Shown one piece after another: positions 23,925-34,310 of a stretch of DNA of 64,000 nt. This stretch comes from Rhytidiadelphus loreus (lineage: Eukaryota > Streptophyta > Bryopsida > Hypnales > Hylocomiaceae), in assembly GCA_947034895.1 (NCBI GenBank), contig OX344762.1, positions 76,440,981 through 76,504,980 of the forward strand. The letters run 5' to 3'. The notes beneath the pieces are model-generated. The model did not search any database, was not told the DNA's origin, and was given only the letters and a program-made list of their open reading frames with translations. How positions within the stretch are numbered: position 1 is the first letter of the stretch; each line of letters opens with the position of its first letter. Both the position numbers and the translations under genes were made by a program.

Positions 23925-24761
23925 CCCCTGAAGGACCAAGGACATTTTTCTAGCAAAAAAACACTCGAAATTGTCATCACTGCTGCGTTCATTTAAGGAA
24001 ACAAAAAAAATATTATTTTTAGAATCTAATTGTAGGATCTTGTATTTCACTTGTCTAAGATCATGTGATAAAAAATTCATGAAGTTCGACCATAGAGATT
24101 CAGAGATATTATCATTCAAAATTGAAAAAAAGAAGTTTTTTTTTAACATTAGCCTATAATTTCAGATGACTTTGACCGCCATTTGTGAAAATGTTTTGCA
24201 TTATGGACTTTGAATTAAAAAAAAATTGTATTTAGGAATTGAGTTAAGAATCTAGGAAAAAAAATTGGAAAAACACACTTAATTTTCATTCTTAAGAAAA
24301 TTGTTAAGTAGAAGTGGGTATGAGATAGACAGAAAGTCTAAATTATTAATATCTCTATGATGGAATTAAAATGCACTAATTCCAATTGTGAGATTGTTCT
24401 AAGAAGCTAACTAAACCATGTGGAACTCTTTTTTTCTTTTAAATTGTAAAAACTACGTTCAAAAATGAATCCTAGAAGTTATTTCCATGTAGACAAAAAT
24501 ACAACGTATGAGAAAACATTCAAAATTCAAAAATTCAAATTTTTCAATTTGTTTTTGTTTCCCAATCTCCCCTACTTTGAGTTTATTCGGACATAAATTT
24601 TCTTCCCAGACACCAATTGAAGAAAAAAAAATATATTCCTACAAAGTTAACGAGTTTTTCTATTTACCAAAAAAGTTTCAAGAAATCATGACAAAAATTG
24701 AGACTGTAGGTATTTGCCCAAAATCCAATTTGTCCCCTAAATGGACAATGGTCCTTTAGGG
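23925..24761. mobile_element. piggyBac-type MITE, 837 bp
   Basis: TTAA at 23921-23924 precedes CCCCTGAAGGACCAAGGACA. The right end is TGGTCCTTTAGGG followed by ATAA, a one-base change of TTAA. It is the sister copy of the element at 22051-22943. Confidence 0.65.
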
Positions 24762-24765
24762 ATAA

Positions 24766-25223
24766 ATAAATATGAGTATATTTATTTTTTCACATGTACA
24801 AATGTATTAATATTCCAATAACATGGATTATCCTATATCATTTGACTTGAACATGTATACAGTCACTTCCTTTATTTTTGAATAATACCATAGTTTCCTT
24901 TGTAAAACACAAACTAAACATCGATATTATTTATAAACAAAGAGATTGTATATATATGATTCTTTCATGGTTTTAAGCAAGGATAGACGGAAGGAGAGAT
25001 AGTTTGCTGGTTTTTTAAAATGTTGTGGGATCAAAAAAATGTGTTTGAATCTGAAGTAAGACACGGGATGTCTTCCAATATATGCAATGTGTTTCTATCA
25101 CCCCAATTCACTGTCACGGAAGAAACCAAACAGTAGCATTACATGGGATTCAACCTTGGGGAAGGCCGTTTCAGGCTGGTTCCCTTTGCTAAGAACTAGA
25201 TTGTGATGCCAGGAAAAAATATA
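24766..25223. other. AT-rich spacer
   Basis: I see no gene or repeat boundary. Confidence 0.4.
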
Positions 25224-25916
25224 TTAACCCCTAAAGGACTGGACTGTGTTTTTTGGCTGTATAAAATTTTTGGGCAGTACCTATGAGCGGAGATTTTCAT
25301 ATTTGGGGGTGAAATTTTAATAGAATGTGGGGGTAAGGAAGATCTTTCATATGCACCAAATTTCATGACATTTGGAAATACAAGTCAAAAGTTATAGCCT
25401 AATATGTTACTTTTTTTTCCAAGCGGGCAGTTTGGGCAGATAAAAAAAAATCACTTTTTTCAGAAACAAAAATTTGGAATTGATTTTCTAGAGTTTTATA
25501 TATACAAAAAGTTTTGAATCATTCCATTTTGATCAATGAGTCAAAAGTTATGAGGATTTTTTGTTTGCGGGCAGTTTTGGATTTCCTACTTTAAAATAAA
25601 CTTTGAAATCCTTTATCTTACCTAATTTTCAATATTTTTGGTCAAAAATAAAATTGTAGGATGTAGATACATTATTACAACATTTCAACCATTGGGATTG
25701 GAAATTTTTAACTCCATATTTAAATTGTAAATAATTTAGAATTTTTAATCATTCTCTACTACTACCTACTTACTATTTTTTTCCTATATGTTGTACTATT
25801 CCAAATGATCTGAAAATTTTCAAGCATGTGGCCAACTTGTCTAGGAAAACAAATCCAAAGAAGCACCACCATTTAGGTCATTTTTTCATAGAAATGTGAG
25901 CTTGTGAAGTGCAGTT

Positions 25917-26211
25917 GCCCTGCATTAGGGGAAATTCAACTCTTTCACATGGCCGTGAGTTCCCTGTGATTTTTAACGCAGGGAACTCAGCCACATGCGC
26001 AGTCTGATGTGGCCACATCAGATTGTAATATTTAATTATTTTTTAATTATTTTTTTTATAAAAAAAAAATTATTTTTTATTTTTTATTTTTTATTTTAAT
26101 ATTTATTATTATTTTTATTATTTTTATTATTTTTTATTATTATTTTATCTGACTGCGTTCATTTGGTTCACAGCCAGGCCTAAAACGGCCTAAAACGGCC
26201 TTCCCCTGGCC
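25917..26211. repeat. AT-rich insertion inside the outer MITE
   Basis: Compared with the copy at 51427, extra sequence lies between GTTGCCC and GCCCGAATTC. It has inverted words (GAGTTCCCTG / CAGGGAACTC and ATGTGGCCACAT) and a long low-complexity ATTTTT block (about 26035-26150). A similar mix of words and AT repeats is at 32840-33260. Boundaries are approximate. Confidence 0.4.
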
Positions 26212-26779
26212 CGAATTCTCTTCTAATGCTTTTCGTAGGGTCAAAAAAATGATTTTATTTAATTTGAATGCTTATATCTTGCAATTCACCCAATGGAAAT
26301 GTTTGAAATTCTTACCACATGTTTTTGATACTATATAATACAAGATCCTACGGTTAGATATGTCAAAAAAAGTTTTTTTCAAAATTTTGGTACTTGTACT
26401 AAGGTAGTGTGCTCATAAACCGTCAGTTTACCAGCTGTTGGGTCATTTTGATGGTTTTCAGATGCCTAAAAATATTTTCGCTTATTTTTCACTTGAAGAG
26501 AAGTTGATGTGGGATGCAACCCAAGTGGTTTCATATTTTTCTGAGCATTTATGAATTACTTATGAATTTCCAAACAATTCTGCAATAGGCACCTATTTGT
26601 GATCCTAGGCCTTGCAAAACTCACACATGCGTGGTCTGAAAAAAGATATGGTGTGACCAAAAACAAGCAATGAAGCATTGAACAAGTAATACTTAAGGTT
26701 CCTAAATGTGACCTTTACTAAACTGAAGCCAAGAAACCAATATTGTCTTCACATACTTTCAAGTCCAATTCAAAGTGCT

Positions 26780-27260
26780 CTAACTTTTGCATCCAATTTC
26801 CAAATTCAATAAAAGATGTTGTAAAATTTGCGCTTTCTCTTCTAGTGTGTGAGATAAAATTTTCAGATCAATCCGAGTTATACTGATTTTTTGGGAGCCA
26901 ATCAAAGTTCACAAGTTCAATTTAAGTTCACCAAACTGCATTTGCTGGCTGCAGCTTTGGGGGCTTCTATCTCCTTCATTATAAGTTTGTTTTTAGTAAA
27001 ATTTGTTGGATTATGTTCCCCTTGAGGTCTAGTTATTGTGGTAAAATTTTCATGTCAATTCAAGTTGTTTTGAATGTTTGGGAGCAATTCGAAGTTCTAA
27101 ATCTTGACATTCTTTGATCCCCGTGAACTTCGGCAGCTTATAACTTCTTCATACAAGGTCCGTTTTCAGTATCTTTTGTTGGAAAAGTTGCGCCTAATAG
27201 TCTAGTTTGTGTGGCTAAAATTTCATATCAATCCAAGAATTAATGAGTGACTGAGAATCA
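26780..27260 (+). repeat. Diverged tandem repeats of about 150-170 bp
   Basis: Three consecutive units share the order (AACTTCTTCAT-like), GTTTTTAGTA-like, TTTGTTGGA, a TCTAGTT word and TAAAATTTCATATCAAT-like. They look like an old internal tandem repeat of the host element. Confidence 0.35.
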
Positions 27261-27408
27261 TTTTAGTGAAAGGATGTTCAACCATAAATATGTTTCTTGC
27301 AAAAATGAAGAGAACACATGTCTTGTATCCACTCTCAGTTCAAAATCGACCCACCCTAGCTCTTATTACACCATATGTGTAGTATAAACCAACATCTATC
27401 AAACCTTA

Positions 27409-27426
27409 TTAACCCCTCACCGCCCA
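27409..27426 (+). repeat. piggyBac left TTAA plus TIR
   Basis: TTAA followed by CCCCTCACCGCCCA; an exact inverted match to 32633-32650. Confidence 0.9.
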
Positions 27427-27993
27427 AGGTGACCAAAAGTGTCCATTGCAAATTAAAAAAAGACTCCCCACGCGGCGAGGCTGGACGAATTTCCCAAGTG
27501 CGATTCTAATGTGGGGCACGGCAGGTGTCAGGGTTACGGGAATTGAATTAGCAGCGACAAACGGCGTACGATCCGTGAGAAGGAGTGCTGAGATTGGCGA
27601 GAGGGCAAACATCGGACATGGTCGTTTATCCTGCTTTTCCGAATTGTGACCGGCGTTAGGCAGTTGCAGACCATTGGGCATAGGATGCGGCTGGAGGAGA
27701 GAAGTGCAGTACTCAGCAAGGAGAGGCAAAAACGTTCCTGCGATTTCAGTGGCGCCGTGGAGTGGAGCATGGGCGCTGAAGGTGACAAGGGTGCACGACA
27801 TTGCACAGACAATGGAATCTGGTACTCGTCCTCTGTAGGGTTTTGTGAGTGAAGGAAGTGGGGAGGCGCGGCACCACCATCATTTTTGGGAGCTCTGTTG
27901 TTCTTTGAGTGTATTCTGCTGGAAGTTGTGGGCACCCCACCTTCTTTGCTCACGATCACCTACTAGAATTGTGGCGGCCTAGCGGAATGACAA
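27427..27993. other. Left subterminal region of the piggyBac element
   Basis: GC-richer DNA open in several frames on both strands (for example antisense 27534-27959). None is recognisable. It probably contains transposase-binding and promoter sequence of the element. Confidence 0.4.
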
Positions 27994-29865
27994 GTGCGTT
28001 GCACAATGGGAGAGCCACGATGGAAGAGATACTTCAAATCCAGCATCTACTTCATGAATGGGCAGTTGTGGAGAGCGGCAGCATCGACGTTGCTCAAAGG
28101 GTCGTTGATTGCCTTCAGGATTGGCACCTACACGACCTTGAATTGCCCACCTCCAACACTTGGCCACAAACTCCTTCGAACAAGGCTTGGAGGCACTTGT
28201 GCTATACGCACATTGCTCGGGCATTGGGTTGGAAGCACACACTACAAGAAAATGGGGGTATAAATGACTTGTCCACAATGACTTCATTGACAACAATGAC
28301 TGCAAATTAGTCATTTTGTAGTCAATTTGAAGTCATTGTTGTTGGTGGAGTCATTGTGGACAAGTCATTTATACCCCCATTTTCTTGTAGTGACAGGGTT
28401 CAAGAAGGGGATCCTCGGGGAATTCCAACAGCAGTTTATTGCTTCATTCGGACGAAGTTGTGGCCAGATACAACTGAGGATCATGAAGGTGGACGCGAGA
28501 TTGAGGGCAGTAGAGCGTTTGCGGGAGAGAGCACCCGTCATGCATACGCAGGTGGTCCTCGCATTACCAGCAATTTGCACCCTACCCGACGACATTCTGC
28601 AGCAGAGGGCACTGGTACCGCAATTAGGGTTCAACACCGAACGACGAGTGCAAGACCGTATCAACCTCCCAGGGCAGCAGACACAACACAATGAATTGGG
28701 GAGTCATTGCGATGTAGAAGGCCGGATTGACTGTAGTCAACCTAAATCCAGAAGAGGGAGGCAGGGAGGGAGACGCGGAGGGAGAACATCAGGGCGAGGT
28801 AGGAATGTCAGAGCGTTGGACCCAGATCCTGTAGTCGTTGAAGCTGCTAGTGACAGCCAGCACGAAGGACGTGCAATTGGGAGGGGTAGCCAAAGAGGTC
28901 GAATTGGAGGGGTGCGGGATGGGCAAAGAGGAGGGCAGCGGGGAAGACAAGGACTACATCGTGCACACGGTCCTCAGGGGTGGACAACGCCGGCCATTAC
29001 TCCGAATTGCAGAACACCACCAAAGTTACGACCTCGCAATCAGGCTGCAAATTTGGTTACACGATGCCAACTCTCACCTCAATCACGAGGCCAATGTACA
29101 AGGCGAGCAAGACTTGGACCTGGACCCAGATCAAAGATGGGTGGGTGCGCTGCCAGGACATTGTCACCACCGGGAAGCCACAATACGTCTCCAATTCCAG
29201 TACGAAGATCCCCATTGGGGGAACCACAAGCCATGCACTTTTCTCCACGACTTGAAGGTAATTCACAGCGGCGTAATGGCAATCTTCAGAGCGCATTTGA
29301 CAAAGTTGCTCGTGTCCAAGATTGGGTCACGGATGTAGCAGCGCTTGAGATTGCGAATCTTCATGAGACGCTAACAGAAGATCAACCATTCGGGGAATGG
29401 GCGCCACTACCGATGGAGACGCTACCTTGCCAGGAGAATGGCCCAAACAACAAGGAGGGTACAATGTTGCCGGATGGCGTTTGGGTGCGCTTAGAAGTTT
29501 TGGGCTATCAAGCGGATCAGTGGGGAGGATTGGATGCGTTTCATGGCGAACCACTTCTAGCTGTATGGGAAGGGGAGGTTCAATATTTCGGGGTGCAGTT
29601 TGGTGGGGGCGTTGGGTACCACCAAGTGCGGGTCCTTGACTGTATGTGCTTGGATTGGCGCTTGTGGACAGCCAAGCCTCCGTCTGAGCGTCGCAATGGA
29701 GAAATCAGTTCACCTGTGCATGAGGGCATCACCGACGATGGTCCAATCTCACACGGTTCTCCGCAAGGGTCAGATTCGGTGTTACAAGGAGGGGGCAACA
29801 AGAAGAAAGTGACATCCATTCCAAACACCACCCAGGCGAGGACATACTTCCCAGACCGCCATTGA
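27994..29865 (+). pseudogene. Accessory ORF of the piggyBac element, Arg/Gly-rich, split by a MITE
   Basis: One frame is open from 27994 to the MITE at 28240 and again from 28396 to a TGA at 29863-29865. The MITE plus its duplicated ACA is 156 bp, a multiple of three, so the frame is the same on both sides and the interruption comes from stops inside the MITE. The right part alone is about 490 codons. Its order is a helical-looking N-terminal part; a basic RGG-like segment (RRGRQGGRRGGRTSGRGRN at about 28758-28810 and more to about 28960); a Pro/Arg-rich part; and an acidic, Trp-containing C-terminal third. I recognise no domain. RGG segments are known in nucleic-acid-binding proteins. It ends just before, and in a different frame from, the transposase; an original fusion by frameshift or splicing cannot be excluded. 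Confidence 0.5.
28240..28392. mobile_element. CACTA-type MITE, 153 bp, TSD ACA
   Basis: Starts CACTACAAGAAAATGGGGG and ends with its inverse CCCCCATTTTCTTGTAGTG. The arms extend for about 70 bp and form a near-perfect hairpin. It is flanked by the 3 bp duplication ACA (28237-28239 and 28393-28395), as expected for CACTA/EnSpm elements. It has interrupted the accessory ORF of the piggyBac element, so it inserted later. Confidence 0.9.
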
Positions 29866-29932
29866 CTGCTCAGATTACGAGCCACTTGACAAGTACGACG
29901 GCTGGACTTCCGATTCGCAGGATGCTTCTTGG

Positions 29933-31674
29933 ATGGCAGCCTTCCGCGATTTCACAGGTAATTCGTCTGACGATGAAAACTCAGATTGGGAAATTGTCAG
30001 TGATAGTGAGGATCCCGTAGGCACAGACTTAGATTTAGACTTGCTAGCTTATGAAGAATTTGCCCATTTGGACCAAGATCACCGAGCCGCTTTGGAGTGT
30101 ACCCGTCTACAGTATGCCGATGGAGAATGGAGCCAAGACACTACAGTTCTGGAGGGCAATCCATCGAAGTTCACTAGACCACATCCCGGTCCCACCCAGT
30201 GGTACAGAAGAAACAAGCAACCGCCACGCTATTTCTTCGACCTCTGGTGGGATCACGATGCAATTGCCGAGCTCGTAAAGCAGACTAACTTGTACGCCCA
30301 TCAGCAGTGCATTGCGAAAGACGATCCGCGAAGGCGGGGACACCCTGCAGGCCTGAATGGCGGTCCCAGATGGCGGGACACTGATCTTGTGGAGTTCCGA
30401 GCGTTCCTGGGGGTGGTAATTCTGATGGGGTTAAAATTATCTCCATCAATCCGGCAGTACTGGAGCAAGGATCCCTTTTGGAAGTGCGGTGTCATTCCGC
30501 ATGTGATGAGCCGCAATCGATTCGAATGTCTGTTCCGCTGTCTGCACTGTGTGGATAATTCCACGCTATGCCAGAACAAAGAAGCTGCGGAGTATGACAA
30601 AATTGGCAAAGTTCTTTGGTTGATCGACCACTGCGTTGCGCGTTCGAGGGAGCTCTTCAATTGTGAAAAATACATAACATGTGATGAGGTGATGATCGCC
30701 TACCGTGGGCACTTCTCTCCAATTCGCCAGTACATTCCAGCAAAACCAACAAAATACGGGATCAAGTGTTGGGCTGCTGTTTCAAATCCAAGTAGGTACA
30801 TCTATAACATTATTCCTTACCTTGGAAAGAACGGGGGAGAGGCAGAGGTGGCACAAGGAGAGAAGGTCGTTCATCAACTTACGAGAGGATTGGGTCATAG
30901 GTCACACACGGTGGTGTGTGACAATTTTTTCACATCCCCACAATTATTTCACTCTCTCCTTCAACGTGGCATCTACGCTACAGGGACTGTGAAGGGGAAC
31001 CGTGTGGGCTTCCCAACCTGTCTAATGGGAATGAAGCGGGGTGAGCATCCCCGGGCCACACTTTTCTAGGCAATGCATAGCTCACGGAAAATGGCAGCCA
31101 CTACTTGGTTCGATAGTAAGCCTGTGTTGTTTTTGAGTACCAGCGCCAATCCAGTTGGCGATGCCAAAGCATTACGGTGGTTGCAGGGTGAGCGAAAAGA
31201 ATCCCGACTACTCCCCAGCAGGCAGAGTACCAGGTCCACATGCGTGGAGTGGACTTGGTTGACCAAATGCGCCGTGACTACACGGTGCAGTTTCATAGCC
31301 GAAAATGGTGGCACAATTTATTTTATTTCACGGTAGATTTTTCATTGCAGAATGTGTGGGTTTTATACCGGGACCACATGATTCGAAGAAGGGAGAAGCG
31401 TGCAGGAGGACGGCTGGGGTTTTACCTTGCTGTGGCAAAGGCGCTCATTGAACCCGCCATCTCACTTCCTCGAACTTGTAGCCCCCACAATATTCGGCTT
31501 GACGCCATTCACTACACAGTGACGCATCCGGAGGGTCTAAGGAAACGTTGCAGGCTGTGTAAAAAGAAACAACGACGGATTTGCAAAGCTTGTCACTGGA
31601 TGCCTTGTTGTGACGAGCCATGTTTTGCCAAACTGCATTCCCAGAAGAAGTGGGCACTTAGGCTGTCTCAGTAA
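29933..31674 (+). pseudogene. piggyBac transposase (DDE_Tnp_1_7 type), two lesions
   Basis: The acidic N-terminal region (many D/E to about residue 45) is typical of the family; the frame is open from 29813 but the first ATG is 29933. The catalytic core shows the family's three acidic blocks: CDEVMIAYRG (Asp codon 30683), VCDNFFTSPQLF (Asp codon 30920) and MRGVDLVDQM (Asp codons 31252 and 31261). The blocks PAKPTKYGIKCWA and RKWWHNLFYF are also characteristic. A C-terminal Cys/His cluster (CRLCKKKQ, CKACHWMPCCDEPCF; about 31550-31635) matches the known DNA-binding Cys-rich domain. Lesions: an in-frame TAG at 31067-31069, and a frameshift between 31189 and 31201 near a run of A. The domain order is complete, so decay is recent. 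Total length is about 580 residues, normal for the family. Confidence 0.9.
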
Positions 31675-32632
31675 TTTGATTGCTGTTCGTTGTGTGTGTA
31701 GAGTGGTTGGTGGCTACGAGCCCTTCTTCTCCAGGAACTGCTAGTCGGAGCGGACGTCGCCGCGGTGGATAGCATTTCTGGACCGGCGAAGAAGTTACGC
31801 CTCCCCAAGTGGTCAGTAGCTGTAGGAAATGACCTTGAAATTGTGATGCAGATTGTTGCGTTGGTTTGAGTGGAAATGGGCACACGGGTATGGCATTCTG
31901 CAGCAGTGCTATCACGTAGCCGTCAATTTTTCTATCCACATTTTTGTAGTACCCCGTAGCACTGAACATTCTGTATCGTTTCTTTGGAGACTCATAGCCC
32001 CAGTGGCTTCTTCCATTTGATCAGTGGATTTGACTTTTGTTTCAATCACCACTTGTGAATCAACACTTTTGGCTCACTTTGGAGGGTTCAGTACCGCAAA
32101 TGCTTTGTTTGTGAATTGTGTGGCTCGCCTGTCACAAATGTATGATAGTAGTTCCTGCGATTTTCTGTGCCATGGGTAACTCACTTGTTGCAACAACCAG
32201 GAACTAACGGTCACCCTAAACCGCCGAAGCCGGTACTATCTGCGGAAAAGCCTGGCCCCTCGCACATAGCAAGGCAAATATCAGAAAATGCAGTCCGTCG
32301 CTTGCAGCACAATTTTGGGGAGTCGTGGATGACACCTGTGCGAAGGTGCCCTCAAATTTTGGGGACCCGCCATCAAGCAATGCGGTTGCCAGGAATAATG
32401 AAGTACCCCCAAGAGCGGGAAAAGTTGAATTTTTTTTGCAAAAGCGCTGAATTTTATTCCCAATTGCAGCAAATCTGAGCGGTGTATCGGGAAGTACACT
32501 TCTAAATCCACCCTGCCTAGAAGGCAGCAAGTGATCTGCGAAATCAGGCTCTCCATTTCTACCTGGATTGAACAGATCAAGAGTAATTTCCGCCAGGGTC
32601 TCCAAAAGAGTCTTTCACAATGCGTCGGAGCA
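31675..32632. other. Right subterminal region of the piggyBac element
   Basis: No clear gene. An antisense frame (32216-32605, 129 codons) and a sense frame (32167-32478) overlap; neither has a known motif. Confidence 0.4.
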
Positions 32633-32650
32633 TGGGCGGTGAGGGGTTAA
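32633..32650 (-). repeat. piggyBac right TIR plus TTAA
   Basis: TGGGCGGTGAGGGG followed by TTAA; the inverse of the left end. Confidence 0.9.
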
Positions 32651-32839
32651 GCTCTCACATTATCAAAAGCCCATTTCAAAACTGCTTAGTGTCCATTTCA
32701 GAATTGCTTAGTGTCCATTTCAAAGCCTCCTATAGGGACGGTTCCAAGAAGCGGGTCGCAATTCAAGTCACCTACCTTAGAAATGGCAGTTTTGGAGAGT
32801 TTTTGGTGAAAGTATAGTGACGGCCCTATAAGGGTTTAA

Positions 32840-32870
32840 AATTTTTAATTTTTTTAAAAAAATAAAATAA

Positions 32871-32923
<53 letters not shown>

Positions 32924-33260
32924 AAAATACTTTAATTAAAAAGTAATTTCAATTTATTTTTTTGATAATTGCCGATGTGGTCATTTCTCGACCACATCAA
33001 CATCCTGTGTGGCAGAGTTCCCAGCATTTGAGAACGCATGGGAACTTGCAGTCCTCTACTTCACCAAAATCCCATCAAATGACTACTCCAAGTCATTATC
33101 TTTGTCGTACAAACATACGGTACACACCTTCTAATGACAAAATAAGGTGTCTTGAAACCAACAATAGCATTGGAAGACTTTTTAGACCTCCGGAAGACTG
33201 TGAGTTCCCCAGAGTTCTTGAATTGCGGGAACTTGACTACAACAACAATCTGATGTGGCC
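32840..33260. repeat. AT repeat, (TA)n tract and inverted-word block
   Basis: An A/T-only stretch with a (TA)n run of about 46 bp (about 32875-32920), followed by GATGTGGTC / GACCACATC and GAGTTCCC / GGGAACT words. The layout echoes 25917-26211. Confidence 0.5.
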
Positions 33261-34310
33261 GAGAGATTTGTTTGTATATTTTTTGCATTCTTCCTCATCT
33301 TTATTTTTGTGCATATTGAACTCAATTTTTCAAGGAATTCCCCATATCCTATAGGCTAAAATGCTTAATATTTTAATTGTTTATGGTATTCCTACAAAAA
33401 AATTCCATGAACCTCACCAACACAAACACCATCCATTATCCATTACAGGTTTGTTGTTGACAAGTGGCTAACCATCCAATTGGTGTTCTAACCAACTTTT
33501 GCAAATTTCAATTCCATGTAATTATATTACTACACGCTCATATTCTCAAGTATTTTGTTCATTCATCTGAGTGACCCATCGTTCTCACTGACGATGGTAT
33601 CACCAATTATATAAAGTTGAATGCACATATCATTCACAGGCTGGGGTATCCCGGCAACCATGGGTCGGATGGAAGAAACAGACGACACACAACACCAAAC
33701 CAAGCTTTGCACCAGCTTGCGCCAACTTATTGCCGGCGCCGCCTTCAAAATAATTCTCAACTTCAACTCATGTCACACTCATACAAGAGTTTGGTGGTGG
33801 TCAAAAGTATCAAAGATATATCCACTATTCAATGAAATTGGTCCATATGTTTGGAAAAAGAAAGAAAAAGAAAAAGAAAAGTATAAGATGTATTGGTGGA
33901 GGCTAAAGTTCATAAGGTATAAGGCAAGACAAGTCAATTACCATGCAAACTCATAATTTGAATATGATCTTGGGGCCCAACTCAAAGAGAGGCACGAAAG
34001 GTAGAACTGCCTAATACCACAATGCACCCTATTCCATCACCAATACGATCCTCCCAATTGCGACAATGGCCCATCTATTATCACAATCTTTACAACCCTT
34101 TATCATCATCATGGCAATGCACATCAACCCACGTTTTAATAAGGGTCTACTCATGCTTCAACAAAGGTCTATTCACAATTTAACATTTCAACTTTGAAAA
34201 ATCACGTAAGAATTTCACTTCTTGTAATAATGTCTTCATTCCTTTTGCAATTGATTTCTCTCAAATCTCTAATAAATATGGGAGCTAACAAATAGCTTCT
34301 TGTAAATATA
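33260..34310. other. AT-rich spacer
   Basis: No supportable gene. A Lys-rich GAAAAAGAAAAAG purine tract is near 33860. Short ORFs at 33617-33956 overlap in different frames and have no motif. Confidence 0.4.

Larger units (their letters stand above)
27413..32646 (+). mobile_element. Near-complete piggyBac transposon, 5234 bp
   Basis: Perfect 14 bp terminal inverted repeats, CCCCTCACCGCCCA (27413-27426) and TGGGCGGTGAGGGG (32633-32646), are bounded by TTAA at 27409-27412 and 32647-32650, the diagnostic piggyBac target duplication. Inside are an accessory ORF, a piggyBac transposase with mutations, and about 0.9 kb of non-coding DNA at the 3' side. The element is clearly GC-richer than its AT-rich surroundings. 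It is 5.2 kb, against about 2.5 kb for the classic insect element; the extra length is the accessory ORF and the flanks. Confidence 0.9.
26402..32777. mobile_element. AGGTAG-family TIR element carrying the piggyBac transposon
   Basis: AGGTAG at 26402 and CTACCT ending at 32777 are inverted ends, with TA on both sides (26400-26401 and 32778-32779). The family core in reverse orientation is at about 26515-26600. Removing the 5.24 kb piggyBac insertion leaves about 1.14 kb. No transposase of its own is visible. The TA duplication suggests a Tc1/mariner-like mechanism, which is inference. Confidence 0.5.
25228..32835. mobile_element. Outermost TTAA MITE, torn apart by nested insertions
   Basis: The left end CCCCTAAAGGACTGG follows TTAA at 25224-25227. 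Its interior is colinear with the intact 915 bp copy at 51427-52341 (GAATCATTCCATTTTGAT, TCATTCTCTACT, CAAATGATCT, CTTGTGAAG). That match breaks at about 26400 and resumes at about 32780 (AATGGCAGTTTTGGAGAG), reaching AAGGGT plus TTAA at 32836-32839. The missing middle is occupied by the element at 26402-32777. Confidence 0.6.

Noticed and set aside
27534..27959. Antisense ORF at the left end of the piggyBac element
   Set aside because: GC-rich DNA is open in several frames here and no family feature is visible.
28838..29338. 166-codon ORF overlapping the accessory ORF in another frame
   Set aside because: Shadow of a longer frame in GC-rich DNA; no ordered features.
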